Shown here piece after piece: positions 58,149 through 64,000 of a DNA stretch of 64,000 bases (within the stretch, counting starts at the first letter, position 1; each line of letters begins with the position of its first letter). The notes under the pieces are model-generated. The model ran no database searches, was not told where the DNA came from, and worked only from the letters and a program-made list of their open reading frames with translations. Position numbers and translations under genes: made by a program. The stretch covers positions 2,666,001 to 2,730,000 of the forward strand of contig NZ_CP006850.1 of assembly GCF_000523235.1 (NCBI RefSeq). The letters run 5' to 3'. This stretch comes from Nocardia nova SH22a. GTDB taxonomy: Bacteria; Actinomycetota; Actinomycetes; Mycobacteriales; Mycobacteriaceae.

Positions 58149-60521
58149 TCAGCGCAGAGCGCGGAGGACCTCGGGCAGGGCGCCGGTGTGCACCACCGAT
58201 AATCGCTGGGTGGCGCGGGTGAGGGCGACGTAGAGATCGTTGAGCCCGCGCGGCGATTCGTCCAGGATCGCCTGCGGTTCCACCAGCACGACCGCGTCGA
58301 ACTCCAGGCCCTTCACCTCGGCCACCGTCAGCACGCGCACCGAATCGCCTGCCAGCGCCGCGAATTCCCCCACGATGGCGTGCGGTGCGAGCACGGCGGT
58401 GATGCCCGGCCGTTGCGCCTCGTCGGCCACCAGATCCGTCACCGCCGCCAGCGACCCGCCCGCCGGAACCCGCAGGGCCCGTGGCGGATGGCCCGATTCG
58501 CGCACCGAGCGCGGGATGGTCGCCCCCGGATCGATCGCCGTCAGCACATCGGCCGCGACCGCCATGATCTCGGCCGGGGTGCGGTAGTTGACCGTCAGCT
58601 CGGTCAGTTTCCAGCGTTTGGCGACATACGGTTCCAGCATCCGCTGCCACGACGAGGCGCCCGCCGGATCGCCGGTCTGGGCGACATCGCCGACCACCGT
58701 GATCCAGCGATTGGGGATGCGCCGCATGACCATCCGCCACGCCATCTCCGACAGTTCCTGCGCCTCGTCGATGATCACGTGCCCGTAGGTCCAGTTCCGG
58801 TCGCCCGCCGCCCGTTCGGCGGTGGTCTGGCGGTTGCGGACGTTCTGGCGTTCGGCCAGCTGACCGGCGTCGATCAGGTCGTAGGCCATCAGGATCTCCG
58901 GGTCCAGATCGTCCTCGAGATCCTGCGGCGCCGAGCCGGTGAGGATGTCGAGGGCCTCCTGCGCCTCGGCCAGCTGGGCACGCCAGCGCCGCCGTGAGCG
59001 CTCCCGTTCCTCGGCGTCGTCGATGCCCAGCAGTTCGGCGAGTTCGTCGAGCAGCGGTGCGTCGGCCGCGGAGAACGCGGGGCCCGCCGGATCCAGGGCG
59101 CGGAACAATTCCTTGCGGTCCTCGGCGCTGTGCTTGTCCGCGGCGCGGGCCAGCCGATCGGGTTCGGCCCACAGCTCGGCCAGGACCTGCTGCGGGGTCA
59201 GGATCGGCCACAGCTGGGTGATGGCCCGCTGGATTCCCGCGTCGGCCCGCATCTCGTCACGGATCTCGGTGAGATCGGCCTGGCTCAGCAGATTGCGCGC
59301 GGCGGCACTCGAGGGCCGCCGCCCCGCGGCCGCGTCGGCCTCGTCGACGGTGTCGGCGAACTGGTCGCGGCCGATGATCTGCGCCAGCTGATCGGTGAGC
59401 GCGTCGACCACCGAGGCCGCGAACACCGGGCGGGCCAGGTTGTGCGCCCGCCGCGACGAGCGGGCCCGGCCGCGGGCCCGGGTGACGATCTTGCGATCGA
59501 GGGTCAGTTCGTAGCCGTCGAAATCCAGGCGGATGGGATCGCGGGGCACCTCCTGGCGGTCGCGGACCGCCTTCTTCAGCACTTCGAGCATGTCGAGTGA
59601 GCCCTTGAGCTCGCCTCCGCGCAGCGAATCCTCCAGTGTGGCACGCACTCCCGGATACAGGTCGCCGATCGTGGACAGCAGCACCCCGGTCTCGCCCAGC
59701 GACGGCAGCACCTGGCCGATGTAGTCGAGGAAGGTCGAATTCGGGCCGATGATCAGCACTCCGGCCTTGTCGAGCTGCTGACGGTAGGTGTAGAGCAGGT
59801 ACGCCGCGCGGTGCAGCGCCACCGCGGTCTTGCCGGTTCCCGGACCGCCCTGAACCACCAGCACGCTGCGATGTTCCGAGCGGATGATCGCGTCCTGCTC
59901 GCTCTGGATCGTTTCGACGATGTCGGTCATGTGCCCGGTGCGGGCGGCGTTGAGGGCGGTCAGCAGGGCGCTCTCACTGCCCACGCCGCCGTCGTCGGCC
60001 TCGATCGCGCCCGCCCGCCGGGCGGTGTCGAGATCGAGGTATTCGTCGCTGATTCCGGTGACCGCGCGGTTGCGCGAGCGGATGTGGCGACGGCGGGTGA
60101 CCCCGTCGGGGGCGGCGGTGGTGGCCAGGTAGAACGGCCGGGCCAGGGGAGCGCGCCAGTCCAGGAGCAGGGTGGCGTAGTCGTCGTCCTCGTCGAGGAT
60201 GCCCAGGCGTCCGATGTAGCGGTGTTCGGGCTCGTCGCCGGTGTCCTCGGTGGGTGCCAGATCGATCCGGCCGAAGCACAGGCCGTTCTCCGCGGCGTCG
60301 TATTTGGCCAGATCCTCCGAGTAGAGCTGGGTGAACGATTCGCGCTCACTGCGGGCCTGCGGGGTGCCGCCGGTTTCCAGCAGCACCGTCCGCAGCCGGC
60401 GCTGGGCGTATTCGCGCATACCGTCGAGCCGTTCGTAGAGCCGGCCGAGGTAGGTCTGCTCGTGTTCCAGTTCGGCCGTGCGGTCGGTGGCCGTGCGGTC
60501 CTCGGAGAGGCGGTCGGGCAA
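58149..60521 (-). CDS. helD: HelD, RNA-polymerase-recycling helicase-like ATPase
   Basis: A 790-aa superfamily 1 ATPase. The N-terminal region has the HelD-type coiled coil (ELEHEQTYLGRLYERLDGMREYAQRRL) that enters the RNA polymerase channel. Walker A VVQGGPGTGKTAVALHRAAYLLY (about residues 225-247), Walker B HVIIDEAQELSEMAW (about 580-594), and helicase motifs VNYRTPAEIM, VKGLEFDAVVLVEP and LYVALTRATQRL follow. HelD frees stalled polymerase; related HelR proteins give rifamycin tolerance. TTG at 60521 is chosen because AAGGAG lies six bases upstream. M. tuberculosis has no HelD at this place. Confidence 0.9.
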   Translation of the reverse strand: MPDRLSEDRTATDRTAELEHEQTYLGRLYERLDGMREYAQRRLRTVLLETGGTPQARSERESFTQLYSEDLAKYDAAENGLCFGRIDLAPTEDTGDEPEHRYIGRLGILDEDDDYATLLLDWRAPLARPFYLATTAAPDGVTRRRHIRSRNRAVTGISDEYLDLDTARRAGAIEADDGGVGSESALLTALNAARTGHMTDIVETIQSEQDAIIRSEHRSVLVVQGGPGTGKTAVALHRAAYLLYTYRQQLDKAGVLIIGPNSTFLDYIGQVLPSLGETGVLLSTIGDLYPGVRATLEDSLRGGELKGSLDMLEVLKKAVRDRQEVPRDPIRLDFDGYELTLDRKIVTRARGRARSSRRAHNLARPVFAASVVDALTDQLAQIIGRDQFADTVDEADAAAGRRPSSAAARNLLSQADLTEIRDEMRADAGIQRAITQLWPILTPQQVLAELWAEPDRLARAADKHSAEDRKELFRALDPAGPAFSAADAPLLDELAELLGIDDAEERERSRRRWRAQLAEAQEALDILTGSAPQDLEDDLDPEILMAYDLIDAGQLAERQNVRNRQTTAERAAGDRNWTYGHVIIDEAQELSEMAWRMVMRRIPNRWITVVGDVAQTGDPAGASSWQRMLEPYVAKRWKLTELTVNYRTPAEIMAVAADVLTAIDPGATIPRSVRESGHPPRALRVPAGGSLAAVTDLVADEAQRPGITAVLAPHAIVGEFAALAGDSVRVLTVAEVKGLEFDAVVLVEPQAILDESPRGLNDLYVALTRATQRLSVVHTGALPEVLRALR

Positions 60522-60582
60522 AACGGAACTCCTTGTCACCACTGGGCCGTGCGGGCCGCACGCGAAGGAAACGGAATCGTCG

Positions 60583-60588
60583 AGTCTA
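60583..60588 (-). promoter_or_regulatory. -10 element upstream of helD
   Basis: TAGACT on the minus strand, overlapping the stop of the preceding gene; leader of about 55 bases. No rifamycin-associated inverted repeat and no damage-type upstream box could be seen. Confidence 0.4.
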
Positions 60589-60921
60589 GTTCGGCTCGGC
60601 CGGACTCGCCGTAGTCGCAGGTGAACACGTTGCGAACACGGTAGTGAAATGTTGCACCACCGGGAACGGATCGTAGAAATGATGCAGCATCCGCTTCCAT
60701 TCCGCGTACGCCGCGGAGCCGCGGAATCCCTCGGTGTGGTCGCTGAGCCGTTCCCACCGCACCAGCAGCAGATAGGTGTTCGGTTCCTCCTCCGATTTCG
60801 ACAGCGTCAGCCCGCGGAATCCGGGTGACCGCGCGATGACGGCGCGCGCCCGGTCGAAGGCCTCCTCGAATTCCGCGGTGCGATCGGGCAGGACGGGAAG
60901 CAGTGCGTGTTCGAGGATCAT
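60586..60921 (-). CDS. Antibiotic-biosynthesis-monooxygenase (ABM) fold protein
   Basis: A 111-aa ferredoxin-like protein: MILEHALLPVLPDRTAEFEEAFDRARAVIARSPGFRGLTLSKSEEEPNTYLLLVRWERLSDHTEGFRGSAAYAEWKRMLHHF, a complete ABM domain. Members oxidise quinols or degrade haem; a single substrate cannot be named. It follows the diguanylate cyclase gene by 11 bp in the same direction and is probably cotranscribed. Confidence 0.85.
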   Translation of the reverse strand: MILEHALLPVLPDRTAEFEEAFDRARAVIARSPGFRGLTLSKSEEEPNTYLLLVRWERLSDHTEGFRGSAAYAEWKRMLHHFYDPFPVVQHFTTVFATCSPATTASPAEPN

Positions 60922-60932
60922 CGGCCGGTCTT

Positions 60933-62321
60933 TCAGGAGGCGTGGGAGTCGTTCGGCCGCCGCCCCAGGGTGCCGTCGGGCGTGGCCGGTTTGGCACGGT
61001 ACATCGCCAGATCGGCATCGTGCAGCACGGCTTCGGGGCTGCGCGCGTCGCCGGGGTGCAGCGCGGTGACCCCGATGGACGCCTCGACGTGGATGCGGTG
61101 CCCGCGCGCGATGATCGGCTCGGCCATCGACCGGCGCAGCCGGGTGATGAGCGTGTCGAGATCCCCGGCCCGGGTGTGCCCGGACAGCAGGACCAGGAAT
61201 TCGTCGCCGCCGATCCGCCCGACCACATCGTCGGCGCGCAGACTGCGCTGCAATCGCTGGGCCACGATCTGCAGGACCGTGTCGCCGATCGCGTGGCCGA
61301 GGGTGTCGTTGATCGCCTTGAAACCGTCGAGATCGATGAACAGCACATTCGACACCGGTGACTGCTCGTCGACACCCAGCGCGGTCGCCAGCCGGGACAG
61401 CACGAGGGACCGGTTGGCCAGTCCGGTGAGCGGATCGTGGGTGGCCTGATATTCCAATTGCCTTCGGCTGGCGCGGAATTCGGTGACATCGTTGAACGAG
61501 GACACCGCCGGGGAGTCGGGCGCGCCGGGATTGAGCAACCGGCTCGACCCCGACAGCCAGCGGCGCTGACCGTCCTGCCGGTCCACGCCGAAGACATAGC
61601 GGGAGACGGTCTCGCCGGTGGCGAGGGTGCGGGCGACCGGGTGCTGGGAGGGAGCCAGCGGCTGGGCATTGGAGTCCAGCAGCGACAGCGGCAGCGAATC
61701 GATGCGGCGGCCGATCAGATTGTCGCCCTCGTGGCCGAAGATGCGCAGTGCCGCCGGATTGATCGATTCGATGCGGCCGTCGCGGTCGATGACCACCACA
61801 CCTTCCTCGAGTTGCGACACCACCGCGGTGAAGTGCTGTTCGGCGCGGCGCTGGGCGGCCTCGGCGCGGCGCTGGGCGGTGAGGTCGTGGATGACCACCT
61901 GATACGCGAGCCGGTTCTGCCAGACGGTCAGCACCGCGACCGTCTCGACCTCGACCGCCTGGCCGTCGCAGCGGACCAGCGTCATCTCCGCGGTCTCGGA
62001 GGCGTCGCCGGAGCGGTTCAGCCGGGCGATGCGATCGAGCATCGCGGGAAGATCCCGATACGCCACGAACTGCGTGACCGGCTTCCCGACCACCTCGTCC
62101 ACTCCGGTGGCGTCGAGCAGCCGGACGATGGCCCGATTCGCGTACACGACGATGCCGTCCTCGTGGACGATCACGCCGTCGGGACTGTGCTCGACGAGGG
62201 TGCGGTACCGCTGGGCGAGCACCTCGGCATCGATGACGGCGTCGGGCCGATCCTCACCTGCCTCAACCACAGGTAACCCCCTGATCATGGACTGTTCAGG
62301 TCGTTCGGTGCACGGAATCAC
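60933..62321 (-). CDS. PAS-PAS-GGDEF diguanylate cyclase
   Basis: A 462-aa soluble signalling protein. Two PAS sensor domains lie at about residues 38-155 (YRTLVEHSPDGVIVHEDGIVVYANRA) and 165-290 (FTAVVSQLEEGVVVIDRDGRIESINPAALRIFG). The GGDEF domain (about 295-450) has an intact active site GGDEF (371-375) and an intact product-inhibition site RADD (362-365), so it should make c-di-GMP and be feedback-controlled. There is no EAL domain. ATG 62321 or 62288 are both possible starts. Confidence 0.93.
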   Translation of the reverse strand: MIPCTERPEQSMIRGLPVVEAGEDRPDAVIDAEVLAQRYRTLVEHSPDGVIVHEDGIVVYANRAIVRLLDATGVDEVVGKPVTQFVAYRDLPAMLDRIARLNRSGDASETAEMTLVRCDGQAVEVETVAVLTVWQNRLAYQVVIHDLTAQRRAEAAQRRAEQHFTAVVSQLEEGVVVIDRDGRIESINPAALRIFGHEGDNLIGRRIDSLPLSLLDSNAQPLAPSQHPVARTLATGETVSRYVFGVDRQDGQRRWLSGSSRLLNPGAPDSPAVSSFNDVTEFRASRRQLEYQATHDPLTGLANRSLVLSRLATALGVDEQSPVSNVLFIDLDGFKAINDTLGHAIGDTVLQIVAQRLQRSLRADDVVGRIGGDEFLVLLSGHTRAGDLDTLITRLRRSMAEPIIARGHRIHVEASIGVTALHPGDARSPEAVLHDADLAMYRAKPATPDGTLGRRPNDSHAS

Positions 62322-62639
62322 TCTGATCGTGCCCCATGGGGCGACGCGGTATCAGTATGCGTCCGGTCACAATTCCGGTCGTGTCTCGGTCCTGTGAGTG
62401 ATCATGGCAGGTTGGGTTCCATGCGTCGCGGGCGGACGGTGTAACGGTCCGGTATGTGGTCACGGCTGGGGGCGCGAAGCCCTGTGATGCCGCTCGACCA
62501 GCGGTGAGACGGGGCAGCGCGGTATCCCGGACGCGGCTTCGGTCGCGACCGAAGCGCGTGGGTGGCGCGCTGCCGGGCGACCGTCGTCAGGCCGGTCGGG
62601 CGCCGCCGGAGACGGTGTCGTATCGGAGTCGTATCGAAC
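62322..62639. other. Intergenic region upstream of uvrA
   Basis: About 318 bp between divergent genes. No gene recognised; contains the promoter of the diguanylate cyclase somewhere at its left end and ends in the uvrA promoter. Confidence 0.4.
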
Positions 62640-62662
62640 TTGTCGGTGGGTGTGCCTAGCAT
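62640..62662 (+). promoter_or_regulatory. PafBC/RecA-NDp-type DNA-damage promoter of uvrA
   Basis: TTGTCGGTG (62640-62648), eight bases, TAGCAT (62657-62662): a perfect match to TTGTCRGTG-N8-TANNNT. The leader to the uvrA GTG is about 45 bases. Confidence 0.85.
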
Positions 62663-62713
62663 GGCGGCTGGGGAGGGTCTGGACGCGGAATTTCGATGGA
62701 GAAGGGACAACCG

Positions 62714-64000
62714 GTGGCGGATCTGTTGACCGTGCGCGGAGCTCGGGAGCACAACCTGAAGGGAGTGGATCTCGACCTGCCACGTGACAGCCTCATCGTG
62801 TTCACCGGGCTGTCCGGGTCCGGCAAATCCAGCCTCGCGTTCGACACTATCTTCGCCGAGGGGCAGCGCCGCTACGTCGAATCGCTGTCGGCGTACGCGC
62901 GCCAGTTCCTCGGCCAGATGGACAAGCCGGATGTGGACTTCATCGAGGGGCTGTCCCCGGCGGTGTCCATCGACCAGAAATCCACCAACCGCAATCCGCG
63001 GTCCACGGTCGGCACCATCACCGAGGTGTACGACTATCTGCGGCTGCTCTACGCCCGCGCCGGTACTCCGCACTGCCCGGTCTGCGGTGAACTGATCGCC
63101 AAGCAGACGCCGCAGCAGATCGTCGACCAGGTGCTCGAGATGGAGGCGGGTGTCCGCTTCCAGGTGCTCGCGCCGGTGGTGCGGACCCGCAAGGGGGAGT
63201 TCGTCGATCTGTTCGACCAGCTCAACACCCAGGGCTATGCCCGGGTGCGCGTCGACGGGGTGGTGTATCCGCTCACCGATCCGCCGAAGCTGAAGAAGCA
63301 GGAGAAGCACGATATCGAGGTGGTCGTCGACCGCCTCGCGGTGAAGCCGAGTTCCAAACAGCGGCTGACCGACTCGATCGAGACGGCCCTGCGCCTGGCC
63401 GACGGCATCGTCGTGCTCGACTTCGTCGACCGGGACGAGAACGCGCACGATCGTGAGCGCCGCTTCTCCGAGAAGCTGGCCTGCCCCAACGGTCATCCGC
63501 TCGACATCGAGGATCTGGAACCCCGGTCGTTCTCGTTCAACTCGCCCTACGGCGCCTGCCCGGACTGCGTGGGCCTGGGCATCCGCAAGGAGGTCGATCC
63601 GGATCTGGTGGTGCCGGATCCGGAGTTGAGCCTCGGCGACGGCGCCATCGCGCCGTGGTCGCGGGGACAGACCGCCGAATACTTCAACCGGCTGCTGTCG
63701 GGCCTGTCGGAGGCCATCGGATTCTCGATGGACGCGCCGTGGAACACGTTGCCGCCCAAGGCCCGCAAGGCCGTGCTCGAGGGCAGCTCCGATCAGGTGC
63801 ACGTGTCCTACACCAACCGCTACGGCCGCAAGCGTTCCTATTACGCCGATTTCGAAGGTGTGATGCCGTTCCTGCAGCGGCGGCTGGAGAGCACCGAATC
63901 CGAGCAGATGAAGGAGCACTACGACGGGTACATGCGTGACGTGCCGTGCCCGGTGTGCCGCGGTGCGCGGCTGCGCCCGGAGATCCTGGCGGTCACCCTC
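62714..64000 (+). CDS. uvrA: UvrABC excinuclease subunit A, N-terminal 429 residues (runs off the window)
   Basis: The damage-recognition ATPase of nucleotide excision repair. Walker A is in [25 protein letters not shown] (about residues 30-40), followed by [12 protein letters not shown] and [20 protein letters not shown] cysteine pair near residue 120 and the insertion and signature regions up to about residue 429 are in frame to the last base. GTG 62714 has GAGAAGGGA upstream and matches the mycobacterial start ([16 protein letters not shown]); ATG 62696 would add six residues. Confidence 0.97.
   Translation, partial: MADLLTVRGAREHNLKGVDLDLPRDSLIVFTGLSGSGKSSLAFDTIFAEGQRRYVESLSAYARQFLGQMDKPDVDFIEGLSPAVSIDQKSTNRNPRSTVGTITEVYDYLRLLYARAGTPHCPVCGELIAKQTPQQIVDQVLEMEAGVRFQVLAPVVRTRKGEFVDLFDQLNTQGYARVRVDGVVYPLTDPPKLKKQEKHDIEVVVDRLAVKPSSKQRLTDSIETALRLADGIVVLDFVDRDENAHDRERRFSEKLACPNGHPLDIEDLEPRSFSFNSPYGACPDCVGLGIRKEVDPDLVVPDPELSLGDGAIAPWSRGQTAEYFNRLLSGLSEAIGFSMDAPWNTLPPKARKAVLEGSSDQVHVSYTNRYGRKRSYYADFEGVMPFLQRRLESTESEQMKEHYDGYMRDVPCPVCRGARLRPEILAVTL

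Noticed and set aside
60521..60620. Damage-type or rifamycin-associated promoter for helD
   Set aside because: A TAGACT -10 is present but no TTGTCRGTG-like box lies eight bases upstream, and no inverted repeat resembling the rifamycin-associated element could be seen.
62402..63919. Long minus-strand open frame opposite uvrA (about 505 codons)
   Set aside because: It is the complement of the clear uvrA coding sequence; composition is dominated by His, Arg and Gln, typical of an antisense shadow in high-GC genes. The same holds for the long frames opposite polA, pyk and rpsA.

Overview
The window reads as chromosome of a high-GC mycolic-acid actinomycete, most likely Nocardia or a close relative. 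The gene order hisC-hisB-hisH-hisA-impA-hisF-hisI-bcpB-trpE-(membrane protein)-trpC-trpB-trpA-lgt-pyk-tesB ... pdtaR-polA-rpsA-coaE-uvrB-usp-uvrA follows, from memory, the Mycobacterium tuberculosis order around Rv1600-Rv1638, with local insertions. Genus is inferred from gene content, protein resemblance and the type of mobile element; no database was searched.

Region by region. (1) 1-5.0 kb: end of a histidine operon, including a PriA-type HisA and an inositol-phosphatase-like ImpA. (2) 5.0-11.9 kb: MarR regulator, BcpB peroxiredoxin and a trp operon without trpD, trpG or trpF, which fits PriA doing the TrpF step. (3) 11.9-18.1 kb: lgt, pyk, tesB, a low-molecular-weight phosphatase and a DUF4188 protein. 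(4) 18,204-30,014: an integrated actinomycete conjugative element (AICE, pSAM2 type), delimited by a perfect 56-bp repeat formed from the 3' part of a tRNA-Leu(CAA) gene. It carries a tyrosine integrase, excisionase, HUH rolling-circle initiator, FtsK-type DNA translocase, DUF2637 membrane protein, a Pra-like activator opposite a KorSA-like GntR repressor with an operator palindrome between them, an XRE-TPR regulator, and many small overlapping genes. Its left 2 kb is nearly gene-free and full of DNA structure, including two covarying cloverleaf-like elements. (5) 30-40.9 kb: PdtaR antiterminator-type regulator, polA, an orphan LeuA regulatory-domain protein behind a branched-chain-rich leader, thioredoxin, a 2H phosphoesterase, a beta-decarboxylating dehydrogenase, an amino-acid ABC transporter, and a tryptophanyl-tRNA synthetase behind a Trp-Trp leader peptide. 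(6) 40.9-50 kb: LysR/FAD oxidoreductase pair, SPFH protein overlapping a ribbon-helix-helix protein, methyltransferase, ribosomal protein S1, Tat-exported phospholipase C. (7) 50-64 kb: CoaE-GrpB fusion, two tandem DUF402 proteins, uvrB, AraC regulator, DoxX, universal stress protein, HelD, a diguanylate cyclase with a monooxygenase-fold partner, and the 5' part of uvrA (runs off the window).

Two regulatory themes recur. Many genes have a TANNNT -10 element 6-8 bases before the start codon, predicting leaderless mRNAs. polA, uvrB and uvrA all carry the TTGTCRGTG-N8-TANNNT type promoter used for LexA-independent (PafBC-type) DNA-damage induction in mycobacteria. The most novel-looking signals are the cloverleaf elements of the AICE, the trpS leader with a possible Shine-Dalgarno-sequestering hairpin, and the leader upstream of the LeuA-domain protein.
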